Assembly (NCBI GenBank): GCA_012840345.1
Contig: DULO01000022.1
Location: forward strand, 1-60,214
Reading direction: 5' to 3'
DNA length: 60,214 bases
Origin: Candidatus Fermentithermobacillaceae bacterium
GTDB taxonomy: Bacteria; Bacillota; Sulfobacillia; Fermentithermobacillales; Fermentithermobacillaceae
In this document: positions 8,353 through 16,216 of the stretch, one piece after another
Layout of the letters: every line of letters starts with the position of its first letter
Position numbering within the stretch: position 1 is the stretch's first letter
Translations under genes and position numbers: made by a program
Notes under the pieces: model-generated
Told to the model about the DNA's origin: nothing
The model's input: the letters and a program-made list of their open reading frames with translations, nothing else
Database searches by the model: none

Positions 8353-9525
8353 CTAGTTTTCAGGCGACTTCTGCACTTCTCCTTCCACTAGCGACCAAAC
8401 CACGTTGTAGTCGTCGTCTAGGACCACAATGTCCGCGTCCTTCCCGACAGACAGCGAGCCCTTGAAGTCCTGTACTCCCGCCACACGCGCGGGCGTTAGG
8501 GCAGTCATGCGCAAGGCGTCCTCGAATGACACCCCGACGATCTCCACCAGGTTCCGCAAGCACTTTACCATGGTAGCGCTGCTTCCCGAGATGGTGCCGT
8601 CCGGAAGCCTGGCCAGCCCGGAAGGCTCGATTGTAACTTGTCTTCCTTCGTCATCGTAGACGCCCGGGGCAAGGCCGGCGAACCTGGAAGCGTCGGTGAT
8701 GACCGCGACTCTGTCCGGCCCTTTCAGCTCAATGATCATCCTCATCACCGCCGGGTGCACGTGCATGCAGTCTCCTATCAGCTCGCACGTTACTCCCATG
8801 TCGGTCAACACCGCGCCGGGGACACCGGGCTCACGGTGGTTAAGGGGCCGCATCGCGTTGAATGTGTGGCAGGCCAGGTTGACTCCCGCCCGGAATGCCT
8901 CAAGCATTTGCTCATAGGTCGCGTCGGTGTGACCTGCTGAGACGGTGACCCCCATAGAGGCCAGGTACCTGATCACGTCGAGCGCTCCGGGCATTTCGGG
9001 AGCGATAGTCATCTGGTTGATGGTGCCTTCCGCTCTGTCCATCCATTCCTCGGTCAGCTTCAAATCCGGAGGGATGATGAACTCTTCCACCATTGCGCCC
9101 TTCCGCACCGCATTGAGGAATGGCCCTTCAAGATGGGCTCCAATGACGCGGGCACCGTAGACGGGTTCGTCCACCAGGTCCTTTGTTATCTCCAAGAACC
9201 TGTCGAACAGCTCTTTCGGTGCGGTGGCGCACGTCGAGTTGAACGCGGTTGTACCTGCTTCAGCAAGGGCTTTGGCGATCTTCTTCACTTCTTCGGCTGT
9301 GCCTGAACCCATGTCAAGGCCCGCGAAGCCGTGGGAGTGGATGTCTATCAAGCCCGGGATTACGCGGTTGTCACCGACATCTATGATGCGCGTACCCGTG
9401 TCTGCGGGACGACCTGAGCCCATAGACACGATCTGCCCTTCAGACACGGTTACGTAGCCCGAGAACGGACGGTCCTTGCCGTAAATCCGTGTTGAGACAA
9501 AAGTGAGTTCCTGTTTAGACAACAC
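8353..9525 (-). CDS. nagA: N-acetylglucosamine-6-phosphate deacetylase
   Basis: NagA removes the acetyl group from GlcNAc-6-phosphate during recycling of cell-wall amino sugars. It is an amidohydrolase-fold enzyme: metal motif DIHSHGFAGLD near the N-terminus, HLEGPFLN with the metal-binding glutamate, HTFNAMRP, and ITDASRFAG, which holds the catalytic aspartate. The frame is open for 46 codons further upstream, but a GTG at 9525 has AAAGGGG at a good distance and gives 390 aa, the usual family length. No nagB or transport genes are adjacent. It is downstream of murI with a hairpin between, so probably a separate transcript. Confidence 0.93.
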   Translation of the reverse strand: MLSKQELTFVSTRIYGKDRPFSGYVTVSEGQIVSMGSGRPADTGTRIIDVGDNRVIPGLIDIHSHGFAGLDMGSGTAEEVKKIAKALAEAGTTAFNSTCATAPKELFDRFLEITKDLVDEPVYGARVIGAHLEGPFLNAVRKGAMVEEFIIPPDLKLTEEWMDRAEGTINQMTIAPEMPGALDVIRYLASMGVTVSAGHTDATYEQMLEAFRAGVNLACHTFNAMRPLNHREPGVPGAVLTDMGVTCELIGDCMHVHPAVMRMIIELKGPDRVAVITDASRFAGLAPGVYDDEGRQVTIEPSGLARLPDGTISGSSATMVKCLRNLVEIVGVSFEDALRMTALTPARVAGVQDFKGSLSVGKDADIVVLDDDYNVVWSLVEGEVQKSPEN

Positions 9526-9670
9526 GTCCCATCCCCTTTCAGCTTTAGACAAGGGCAATTTCTCTACTGGAGGAAGTTTTCCCTTTGAAACACGTCCCGT
9601 CATCGCGGTCATCAGAACCTGGTGGGTGGACACGTCGGGTCCGATTAGTGAGTAGGCACACAAATAGGAA

Positions 9671-9696
9671 GGGCCAGCGGCTCTTGCCGGTGGCCC
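9671..9696 (-). terminator. Probable terminator of murI, between murI and nagA
   Basis: A hairpin with about 10 bp (one mismatch) and a 4-base loop. On the minus strand it is followed by TTCCTATTTG, a weak T-rich tract. The whole interval 9526-9846 holds no gene; an additional short hairpin (GCGGAG and CTCCGC) lies just before it in the minus direction. Confidence 0.55.
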
Positions 9697-9846
9697 CGGG
9701 CGGAGAAGTTACTCCGCATTTTATACGCATAAACACCGCGTCTCAACCCCTGATGTAAGGAATTGTGACACTTAGATTGGACTAGATCGTGTTCAATCCA
9801 TTCGCAGCGTGCGGTCCGATCAACCCTATCCGGACAGGCACACGTC

Positions 9847-10725
9847 CTACTCGAATTTCACCTGTTGGACCTTGCCCGTGGGCGCCCCGAAGAACCGCGA
9901 GCCGAGTTTCTCGAAGTGGACGGGATCGCCGCTGGTGTAGAAGTGATAGGTTGGAGCGCACTCGCAGGAGCCATCGCGCCGTTCAGACTCCCGCTCTAAC
10001 TCCTCTCTGCGCGAGCTTGTCTCTCTACCTGGCGCCGCCGGTTCGCAGGTCTGGACAACAACACCGCGCTCTTTCAGCACCCCTATGGCCTGCTTCACTG
10101 TCTCCACGGCGGGGTCGACCACCGCTACTCCATCAGGAATGTGACGCCGTATGGTGTCCGCAATCAGAGGATAATGGGTGCAAGCCAGCACCAGGGTATC
10201 GATCCCCGAATCCTTGTAAACCGAAAGGTACTCCCGGGCATCCCTGTCCATCTCGGGTGAGTCCGCCAAGCCGGCCTCAATCAAAGGACAAAAGGACGGG
10301 CAGGCTTTGCCGATGACATCGATTTCCGGATTAGCCTCCTGGATGGCTTTCTTGTGGGCTTCACTTTGTATGGTGAACTGGGTGGCGATGACGCCTACCT
10401 TATTGTTTTTGGTAGTGGCGATGGCAGCGTTGACTCCCGCTTCGATGACGCCAATAACGGGAAACGGGTACTTCCCGGTCAATTGGTCAAAAGCGGCGAC
10501 AGTAGCCGTGTTGCAGGCTATGATGAGAAGGTCCAGATCCTTGGACGCCAGGAAGTCCACGCACTGACGAGTCATCCGGACTATCTCGTCGCGGGTTCGA
10601 GATCCGTAAGGCGCCCGGCCGTTGTCCCCGTAATATTCGATGTTAGCGCAGGGCATTTGGCGGCGCACTTCCCTCGCCACGGTCAACCCGCCGAATCCCG
10701 AATCGAAGAGTCCGATAGTTGTCAT
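9847..10725 (-). CDS. murI: Glutamate racemase
   Basis: MurI makes D-glutamate for peptidoglycan. The cofactor-independent racemase uses two cysteines: Cys71 in IIACNTATV and Cys182 in VLACTHYPL, both present. The N-terminal GLFDSGFGGLT and the YYGDNGRAPYG segment are typical. Between residues of about 215 and 245 a charged low-conservation stretch (rich in Arg, Glu and Ser) makes it slightly longer (292 aa) than most members. GGGAGG precedes the ATG. It starts on the minus strand, divergent from the SPFH gene. Confidence 0.95.
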   Translation of the reverse strand: MTTIGLFDSGFGGLTVAREVRRQMPCANIEYYGDNGRAPYGSRTRDEIVRMTRQCVDFLASKDLDLLIIACNTATVAAFDQLTGKYPFPVIGVIEAGVNAAIATTKNNKVGVIATQFTIQSEAHKKAIQEANPEIDVIGKACPSFCPLIEAGLADSPEMDRDAREYLSVYKDSGIDTLVLACTHYPLIADTIRRHIPDGVAVVDPAVETVKQAIGVLKERGVVVQTCEPAAPGRETSSRREELERESERRDGSCECAPTYHFYTSGDPVHFEKLGSRFFGAPTGKVQQVKFE

Positions 10726-10984
10726 CGAAGCAACCTCCCAAGATAACCATATTCTTCCCCAGCGCCGGTGAGCGAAACGCGGTCGTGCCTAACCCCGCCG
10801 CGGCGCAAGTCCGTTCGCCTAGATATCTCCACGTCACGCCTCTTCAACCCAGGTGCCCGCAACGTCAGCGCCTGTAGAACGGCATCTGTGAGCCAAGGCG
10901 TCCGCAAACCAAATGTTCGAGAAAGGCACGACGGATCCTCTTTCCGGCCCATCTTGTAGGTAGGGCGTGGATACGATATCATTT

Positions 10985-11003
10985 TGATAGCACTGCACTA
11001 TCA
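10985..11003. promoter_or_regulatory. Palindrome upstream of the SPFH/ribbon-helix-helix pair
   Basis: TGATAGCACTGCACTATCA has 6-bp arms (TGATAG and CTATCA) around a 7-bp centre and ends about 22 bases before the start codon. It could be an operator, possibly for the small ribbon-helix-helix protein encoded two genes on. This link is only inferred from position. Confidence 0.35.
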
Positions 11004-11024
11004 TGGCACGGGAGGGAATATTGA

Positions 11025-12029
11025 GTGAGAGAAATGTGCCCCGAGGAAATCGAGCTTAAGGCCCCCAACGGAATGCCAATGCTGATACTCAGCATCTTTC
11101 TTGTCCTGGCGGATATCGCTGTCATAGTCCTAGGAGCATCGATCTTAGAACGAGGCAAGAACCCCGTGTTGGGAGGCATCTTGCTCGTCGTCGGTATCCT
11201 TTACTTTCTTGTTTGTTGGATCCCATTCATGGGATTGAAAGTCCTAAAACCGCAAGAGGCCCTCGTGCTCACTCTGTTCGGGAAGTACATCGGCACTCTC
11301 AAAGGTGAAGGCTTCTACTACGTAAACCCGTTTTCTGTGGCCGTGAACCCCGCGGCCGGGGTAGGCATGGCGACCGCTACTGAAGATGAGAACCCGGCGG
11401 TGCCTTCCGGCAAACGGCAAGCTACTCCCTCAAGCCCTGTTAGGAAAACCATCTCTCTTAAGGCCATGACGCTAAACAACAACAAGCAAAAGGTCAATGA
11501 CGAGTTGGGTAATCCCGTCGAGATTCAGGTAGTCGTGGTCTGGCGCGTCGTAAATGCCACGAAAGCCGTGTTCAACGTAGAGAACTACAAGGCTTTCCTT
11601 TCCATTCAGTGCGACGCGGCGCTTAGGGACATCGCGCGGTTGTATCCCTACGATGTGGAAGAAGACGGAGAGATGAGCCTCCGCGGAAGTAGCCGCGAAG
11701 TTGCCGAGAAACTCAAGACTGAGCTTCAATCGAGAGTAGAGATCGCGGGAATCGAGATATTGGAAGCCCGGATCACGCACCTCGCATACGCGCCTGAGAT
11801 CGCCGCCGCGATGCTCCAGAGGCAGCAAGCGTCCGCCGTCATCGCGGCGAGGAAGAAGATTGTAGACGGCGCGGTAGGCATGGTGGAAATGGCTCTCGCC
11901 AGACTCGCCGAGAACGACGTTGTGCAACTGGATGAAGAGAGAAAGGCTGCCATGGTCAGCAACCTTCTGGTAGTGCTCTGCGGGAACAGGGACCCTCAGC
12001 CTGTGGTCAATAGCGGATCCATTTACTAG
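11025..12029 (+). CDS. SPFH-domain (stomatin/prohibitin-like) membrane protein
   Basis: A 334-aa protein with two N-terminal transmembrane helices (about residues 17-37 and 48-67), then an SPFH domain: the segments [30 protein letters not shown] and [14 protein letters not shown] (split here for length in the family description) are characteristic. The C-terminal part, with an [20 protein letters not shown] segment and an Ala/Gln-rich helix, fits the oligomerising coiled region. Such proteins form ring assemblies at membranes. The start is a GTG with GGGAGG upstream. A small ribbon-helix-helix gene follows after only six bases, so the two are probably one operon. Confidence 0.85.
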   Translation: MREMCPEEIELKAPNGMPMLILSIFLVLADIAVIVLGASILERGKNPVLGGILLVVGILYFLVCWIPFMGLKVLKPQEALVLTLFGKYIGTLKGEGFYYVNPFSVAVNPAAGVGMATATEDENPAVPSGKRQATPSSPVRKTISLKAMTLNNNKQKVNDELGNPVEIQVVVVWRVVNATKAVFNVENYKAFLSIQCDAALRDIARLYPYDVEEDGEMSLRGSSREVAEKLKTELQSRVEIAGIEILEARITHLAYAPEIAAAMLQRQQASAVIAARKKIVDGAVGMVEMALARLAENDVVQLDEERKAAMVSNLLVVLCGNRDPQPVVNSGSIY

Positions 12030-12035
12030 GTCGGC

Positions 12036-12281
12036 GTGATGAGCAAGATGACCGGCCCGAGAGATGATAAGACGGATAGGGACAGGAAACCCGACAAGGA
12101 GAAAAAGCAGGTACTACTGCGTCTGTCCCCGACCTTGTGGCGAGAGCTGGCTGCCTGGGCTGAAGACGAGTTCCGTTCAATCAACGGGCAAATTGAGTAC
12201 TTGCTGACAGAGGCCGTGCGGATGCGGAGAAAGGCGCGCTTGGGTGGGCAGGGAGAGCCCATGGAATCTCAAGATGAGTGA
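12036..12281 (+). CDS. Small ribbon-helix-helix (Arc-like) DNA-binding protein
   Basis: An 81-aa protein. Residues of about 24-65 read QVLLRLSPTLWRELAAWAED followed by a second helix FRSINGQIEYLLTEAVRMRR, the Arc/MetJ ribbon-helix-helix pattern in which the first strand contacts DNA. The N-terminal 22 residues are highly charged. The start is GTG at 12036 or ATG at 12039. Such genes are often found next to SPFH genes; it may regulate the pair through the palindrome at 10985. No toxin gene is adjacent, so an antitoxin role is not supported. Confidence 0.7.
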   Translation: MMSKMTGPRDDKTDRDRKPDKEKKQVLLRLSPTLWRELAAWAEDEFRSINGQIEYLLTEAVRMRRKARLGGQGEPMESQDE

Positions 12282-12349
12282 CGATGGCTTAGTTCAGTGC
12301 GTACGCCCTGAGGCATGAGAGTTTGGCTTGCCCTTGTTTATAACTCCGA

Positions 12350-12382
12350 GAGAAGTGGGATCCCAATGGGATCCCACTTCTC
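12350..12382. terminator. Perfect 15-bp hairpin, possibly a bidirectional terminator
   Basis: GAGAAGTGGGATCCC and GGGATCCCACTTCTC pair perfectly around a 3-base loop. It lies between the end of the ribbon-helix-helix gene (plus) and the aldolase remnant (minus). There is no good T run on either strand, so termination is plausible but not certain. Confidence 0.5.
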
Positions 12383-12391
12383 GTCTACCTG

Positions 12392-12775
12392 TTACATTAC
12401 TGCCAGGGCACTCTCCACGTCAGCGTCCTCGTGCACTATCTTTCGGATGGCAGTTACGAAGCCTCTAACGTTCGGATGGCTCCACACATTCCTTCCCATG
12501 GCCACCCCGCGACACCCTGCATCCATCGCTTCCCTTACGCCCCGGAGGACCTTCGCCGTATCAGGGTCAGCCGGTCCGCCGAGCGCCACTATTGGCACAT
12601 ATGTGTTGGCCACTACCGTCCTGAAAGCCTCTATCGGAGGAATGTACTGCGTTTTTATGAGGTCAAGCCCGAGTTCCGCAGCTACCCGGCATGCTACCTT
12701 CATTTTCTCGGGCGGCCTGCTCGCAAAGTCGGGTGAGTAGGCCGGAGTATCCGGCGTAAACTCTCCCGCCGCCAC
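12392..12775 (-). pseudogene. C-terminal remnant of a DhnA/class I fructose-bisphosphate aldolase family gene
   Basis: The 127-aa frame matches only the second half of DhnA-type aldolases: VAAELGLDLIKTQY (the strand that carries the Schiff-base lysine in the family), IVALGGPADPD, then DAGCRGVAMGRNVW and a final IVHEDADVESAL. Full members are about 260-270 aa, so the N-terminal barrel strands are missing. An in-frame TAG lies four codons upstream of the first usable GTG, and the sequence further upstream does not resemble the family. I read it as a decayed gene; a very short functional protein is unlikely. Confidence 0.65.
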
Positions 12776-13101
12776 AAGGCCCTAGAAACACGCCACCAAG
12801 GTCCCGGATTCGTCTGGGGCCTTGATGTTTTCACTTTGCTAGAGCTCGCGCCTCTTGCTTTCTTCTGGCTCAGTTTTTCTTCGCGCTGGTCCCCTACTGC
12901 CGCCCCGACTCCTCATAACGCTCGCCTGCTCGGCATCTCACGTCCTCAACGGTGTTGAGCGACATCCTTGACTCGGGTTCGCCCGACTATCTGAACTCTG
13001 TTCATTTCCTCGACCGCCACTCGTTGCGATTGTCACCCCTTTGACGGCGTTAACATAATATGGTCCGCGATGCAATGTGCGCTCGAAAGGAGGTCGCTCA
13101 A
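12776..13101. other. Intergenic region before the YjcZ-type miniprotein gene
   Basis: No gene recognised. It contains a short hairpin CTCAAC-GGT-GTTGAG at 12945-12959. Just before the miniprotein the sequence CATAATATGG at about 13053-13062 resembles the -10 of mother-cell sporulation sigma factors (SigE/SigK), but no clear -35 was found. Confidence 0.35.
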
Positions 13102-13194
13102 ATGTCCGGGTTCGGCGGAGGTTCCAATTGGGCTTTCATCCTGTTCCTGATTCTGATCCTTCTAGTCCTGGGGTTCATGTGCTTCTGCTTCTAA
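13102..13194 (+). CDS. YjcZ-type sporulation-associated miniprotein (30 aa)
   Basis: A short frame with an excellent ribosome-binding site (AAAGGAGG, then ten bases, then ATG). The product begins MSGFGGGSNWAFILF, continues with one hydrophobic helix, and ends with the residues MCFCF. This Gly-rich head followed by one membrane helix is the pattern of the YjcZ family of very small proteins that are abundant in spore-forming Bacilli and linked to sporulation. It stands alone. The function of the family is not established. Confidence 0.7.
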   Translation: MSGFGGGSNWAFILFLILILLVLGFMCFCF

Positions 13195-13231
13195 AAACCC
13201 AGAAGCTGCGGTTCCACCCCTCCATGTCACC

Positions 13232-13262
13232 CATGCGGGGACTCCGTGGGGGTCCTCGCATG
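13232..13262. terminator. Hairpin downstream of the miniprotein gene
   Basis: CATGCGGGGAC and GTCCTCGCATG pair over 11 positions (one G-T) about 38 bases after the stop codon. There is no T run, so this is a weak terminator call. Confidence 0.35.
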
Positions 13263-13416
13263 TCCCCATTCGCCCATCCAAGACAGCGTCATCTTCTCAC
13301 AGGGTATCGTTATGGAGGATTCTTAGTCATGTGGTCTTCAACCTATGAACAAAGGGATAAAGCTAACTAACCAATTGGGACAAACGTTGGGGGAGAACAG
13401 AATTTGGGGGTAACGC

Positions 13417-13491
13417 TGGTGGGCCATAAAGGACTCGAACCTTTAACCCCCCGATTAAGAGTCGGATGCTCTACCATTGAGCTAATGGCCC
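13417..13491 (-). tRNA. tRNA-Lys (anticodon CUU)
   Basis: The minus strand folds into a full cloverleaf. The acceptor arms are GGGCCAT and ATGGCCC, the D-arm is GCTC-AATGGTA-GAGC, and the anticodon loop CTCTTAA gives anticodon CTT. The T-loop TTCGAGT is present. The 3' CCA is encoded. It is six bases from the next tRNA gene and downstream of it. Confidence 0.95.
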
Positions 13492-13497
13492 ACTTTA

Positions 13498-13574
13498 TGG
13501 TAGCGGCGACTGGATTCGAACCAGTGACACTACGGGTATGAACCGTATGCTCTGACCAACTGAGCTACGCCGCC
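13498..13574 (-). tRNA. tRNA-Met (anticodon CAU), elongator type
   Basis: The minus strand begins GGCGGCGTAGCTCAGTTGG. The anticodon loop is TTCATAC, so the anticodon is CAT, and the T-loop TTCGAAT and an encoded CCA are present. The first acceptor pair is G-U. The initiator tRNA hallmark (unpaired first base and three G-C pairs in the anticodon stem) is absent, so I call it elongator. A tRNA-Ile with modified CAU anticodon cannot be fully excluded. Confidence 0.88.
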
Positions 13575-13623
13575 CTAACGACATCCTTGATTATACCAAA
13601 GGAAAGGCTATCGTCAACAGGTA

Positions 13624-13791
13624 TTGGACTCCAGAATCGCCGCGAACTCGGAATACGGCCCCTATGACTCCACAGCTCTTCGTGAGATGTGTGATCTCTT
13701 GACGATTTTTGCGGAAATCCGTCTATTGCTGAAAGGGAAATACCCACCAAAGCTAGAATATGATTACAAGGATGAGTGCAAAACCGAGTAG
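13624..13791 (+). CDS. Possible small protein or gene fragment (55 aa)
   Basis: An open frame from a TTG at 13624 to TAG at 13789 encodes a protein with normal composition, with a helical stretch ALREMCDLLTIFAEIRLLLK and an acidic end LEYDYKDE. The frame opens only seven codons before the TTG, and there is no convincing ribosome-binding site. It could be the tail of a decayed gene or a real small gene. I do not recognise a family. Confidence 0.3.
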   Translation: MDSRIAANSEYGPYDSTALREMCDLLTIFAEIRLLLKGKYPPKLEYDYKDECKTE

Positions 13792-13906
13792 GCCTTGAAG
13801 CAAGGCGGACGTCACATTCGGCTTTCATCCCCTGCTCACATGGCTTACCGTTCACAGAAGGCAACGTTTGGGATGTTGCCAACGACAGCATCCAGGAGGT
13901 TTACCC

Positions 13907-14770
13907 TTGGCTTTCATTTTGTCGATTTCAGGCAGCACGGTCCGTTCCGAATCCAAACGTCTTCCCGAACTATTTCAGTGGCACACACAAGGAATGGAGG
14001 TTGGAGATTTCGCGTCCACCAGGGACCTGGACTACATCGTCTCCAAGTGCAAGAAGTGTTCAGTCAAGCTTGGCCTACACACTCCCCTGCTTCGAACTGA
14101 TGACCGTCACGGATTGCTGTGGGATTCCTCCACCACCGCTTGGGATGAACTCCGCCGGAATCTAGAGTTTGCCAGGGATCACGAAATAGCCTATGTGCTG
14201 GTCCACTTCCCCTATATCTGGGATAAAGGAGGAAGGAACCTGGGAGTCGAGGGCGTCCGCTCCGCCGTGCACCGGCTAAAGCGCCTTGAAGAATGGTCCG
14301 GGGTTCCAATCGTGTGCGAACCTAAGCTGGGGCCCAACAGAGATCCTTCGGTGTTTATGCTTCTTTGGTCGATCGGAAAACAAGAACTCCGCCAATGGGA
14401 TATCTCCTTTGCCCTAGACGTCGGAGACATCTATCTGGCCAGCCAAAAGCTCCGTGGCCGGTGGGAGCCTCTCTTCAGCCACTTGGCTCCATGGTGCTCG
14501 GTAATCCATCTTCACAACGTCTGGGCTGGCGGAAGGCAATACTACTGGACGCCTGTCTCGCCACGCGGAAACGTCCCGGTGGACAAGATGATGGCTTACC
14601 TGGACAGCGAGAACAAGGACATTTACGCCGTACTGCAGCATAATCCCCATCGTTCGGGCGGCCGGGAAGAAGTTGGCGAAGGCATTAATTGGCTGCTTCA
14701 AAACGCGGGACCTTGGAAAGACCGGGAAGGTTACGACACCTGGGATGGGAAGTACACACGTGTGAAGTGA
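13907..14770 (+). CDS. Xylose isomerase-like TIM-barrel protein (sugar phosphate isomerase/epimerase family)
   Basis: A 287-aa protein. It shows the alternating pattern of AP endonuclease 2/xylose isomerase-like barrels: KLGLHTPLL, IAYVLVHFPYIW, GVPIVCEPKLG with a likely metal-binding glutamate, FALDVGDIYLAS, and SVIHLHNVW with metal-binding His. The first barrel strand starts at ILSISGS. The start is a TTG at 13907, seven bases after AGGAGG; a longer frame from 13868 has no such site. It stands alone and ends just before a large nested palindrome. The substrate is unknown; related proteins act on sugars, sugar acids or abasic DNA. Confidence 0.7.
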   Translation: MAFILSISGSTVRSESKRLPELFQWHTQGMEVGDFASTRDLDYIVSKCKKCSVKLGLHTPLLRTDDRHGLLWDSSTTAWDELRRNLEFARDHEIAYVLVHFPYIWDKGGRNLGVEGVRSAVHRLKRLEEWSGVPIVCEPKLGPNRDPSVFMLLWSIGKQELRQWDISFALDVGDIYLASQKLRGRWEPLFSHLAPWCSVIHLHNVWAGGRQYYWTPVSPRGNVPVDKMMAYLDSENKDIYAVLQHNPHRSGGREEVGEGINWLLQNAGPWKDREGYDTWDGKYTRVK

Positions 14771-14779
14771 TCCAAAGGT

Positions 14780-14842
14780 ACGTCAATGACCCCGTCGGGC
14801 ATGGCCCGAGCGTAGGCCGACCGTGTAGCGGGTCATTGACGT
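14780..14842. repeat. Nested inverted repeat between two converging genes
   Basis: Outer arms ACGTCAATGACCC (14780-14792) and GGGTCATTGACGT (14830-14842) pair perfectly over 13 bp. Inside them is a second perfect hairpin, TCGGGC-ATG-GCCCGA (14795-14809). The element ends three bases before the stop codon of the next, converging gene. It may be a bidirectional terminator or a small mobile palindromic element; no T run is present. Confidence 0.6.
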
Positions 14843-14844
14843 GA

Positions 14845-15825
14845 CTAGGCTTCTCCCATATCCCGGTCGATTGGATACCATTTAGTCCACGGTCCTAGCA
14901 CATCATCATAGAACCAACAGCCCCTCCGCACCGGGATCAAGTTGGCTTGCTCCGGGTTGATCCCGAGTGCGGAGCACAGGGCCTCCTTAAGCGCGTCTCT
15001 TTCTGAGATTGTCTCCGCGTAGCCTATTAGCAGATAGTCGAGGTCGGCGTCGGGATATCCGTCTTCGGGGATTCCGCTCCGTACAACGGGGATTGGTTCC
15101 TTGGACACCTTAATCACTGAAGAGGTGCGTGAGACTACGGCTTCGGCAGCTTCCCCCAGGTCATACCAATCCATCTCTTTGGGAAGCGCAGCGGATGAGC
15201 CCCACACTTCTACTTTCCAGCAGTTCACGCAGGGAGTAATAGGGTTTTTCCATAATGACACGGCTTCTCGACATTCGGCGCATTTCGATGGCCAATCACG
15301 GGCGTCAGATGCTCTGTATTGGACCCATACTTCATCCTCACTGACTAGGACTTGCCTCGCCGGCGCTTTTTCGCGGTGTGGGTGGTCAGCCTGTTCAGGG
15401 GACGCCGGACCCACCTGTGCCTCGTGAGTTCGCGGCGACTTCGCCGGTGGCCGTGGGTCCGCTCCCATCCTACCTGTTAGTCGTGGGCCGGCGCCGGTCC
15501 CTCCCGTTGATCGCGAGTCTGCGTCCATCCTGCCCTTTGGCCGTGAGTCGGCACCGGTCCCTCCCGTTGACGGACTACCTTGTCCCTCAAGCAAACGGGA
15601 AGGTTGTCTGTCGTCGACCGGCCGGACATAACCCAAGCGGCTCTCCTCCGTACGCTTCGCTTCGGCTGGCCTGAACTCCGGCTGTCTACGATCCTCCTGT
15701 CCTTGTTCAAGGCGCTCTGGGTGCTCTCGCCGGGACTGCTCTCGCTCTGGCTCTCCTCGTTCTGGATGCTCTCGTTCCGGTTGCCCGGGTTCCGGCTGTC
15801 TTGTCCTGCGGAAACCGTATATCAC
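14845..15825 (-). CDS. Unknown protein: charged repeat N-terminus plus zinc-ribbon-like C-terminal domain
   Basis: A 326-aa protein of no recognised family. Residues 1 to about 65 are rich in Glu, Arg, Pro and Gln in short repeats (for example PEREHPERGEPEREQ). Residues of about 84-130 are four 10-residue repeats related to STGGTGADSR and GRMGADPR, with a 30-bp DNA period. The C-terminal 150 residues look globular: CAEC and CVNC, 17 residues apart, suggest a zinc ribbon, followed by an acidic DADLDYLLIGYAETISERDA segment and a Trp/Tyr-rich end. The start is GTG. Disordered tail plus a compact Zn domain might suit a structural or spore-surface role, but this is only a guess. Confidence 0.55.
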   Translation of the reverse strand: MIYGFRRTRQPEPGQPEREHPERGEPEREQSRREHPERLEQGQEDRRQPEFRPAEAKRTEESRLGYVRPVDDRQPSRLLEGQGSPSTGGTGADSRPKGRMDADSRSTGGTGAGPRLTGRMGADPRPPAKSPRTHEAQVGPASPEQADHPHREKAPARQVLVSEDEVWVQYRASDARDWPSKCAECREAVSLWKNPITPCVNCWKVEVWGSSAALPKEMDWYDLGEAAEAVVSRTSSVIKVSKEPIPVVRSGIPEDGYPDADLDYLLIGYAETISERDALKEALCSALGINPEQANLIPVRRGCWFYDDVLGPWTKWYPIDRDMGEA

Positions 15826-15970
15826 AACTCATCACCCCAAGAGACACATATGAGGGAGTTGGGGCGATAGAGAACGACTGACCCAAGCTGGATCCAAGAC
15901 CCCCGAGTCATCTATAGTTCTGGGCTGACACACGGTTTACGATTGACACACAACTTGCGGTGCGCATGCA

Positions 15971-16210
15971 TTACGGCTTCTGAAGCCCCAACAAGTCGTC
16001 CGCCATACGGGACACGAACTTGTACGAATCGTAGACGCCCTGGTTGTAGAAGTAAGGCGCCAGTTCTTCCGTAAAGAAGTCCAAGACAAGCGCAGCTGCT
16101 AAGTCCCCTAAGTCCTCGTCCCGTTCCTCCAGAAACCACTTCCGTATCTGCCCGATCATCTCGTCACGCTTTTCTTTGCTGAACTGGAACTGCTGGTTCA
16201 CGGGCTTCAC
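15971..16210 (-). CDS. DUF2164 family small protein
   Basis: A 79-aa protein. The pattern KRDEMIGQIRKWFLEERDED, then LGDLAAALVLDFFTEELAPY and FYNQGVYDSYKFV, is the DUF2164 signature, in which FYNQGV is nearly invariant. The function of the family is unknown. The start is a GTG at 16210 (another GTG four codons later is possible). It follows a Tyr/Arg-rich small frame after six bases, so the two are probably co-transcribed. Confidence 0.75.
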   Translation of the reverse strand: MKPVNQQFQFSKEKRDEMIGQIRKWFLEERDEDLGDLAAALVLDFFTEELAPYFYNQGVYDSYKFVSRMADDLLGLQKP

Positions 16211-16216
16211 CTGCCT

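Noticed and set aside
13498-13574. tRNA-Ile with modified CAU anticodon, or initiator tRNA
   Set aside because: The initiator hallmarks are missing, and the overall sequence resembles elongator tRNA-Met; the Ile option cannot be excluded by eye but is less likely.
13776-14165. Open frame upstream of the TIM-barrel gene in another frame
   Set aside because: It overlaps the barrel gene, which starts after an AGGAGG site, and lacks support of its own.
15420-15575. Third member of the 31-bp intergenic array group
   Set aside because: The period is 30 bp and the sequence is inside a coding frame, where it encodes decapeptide repeats.
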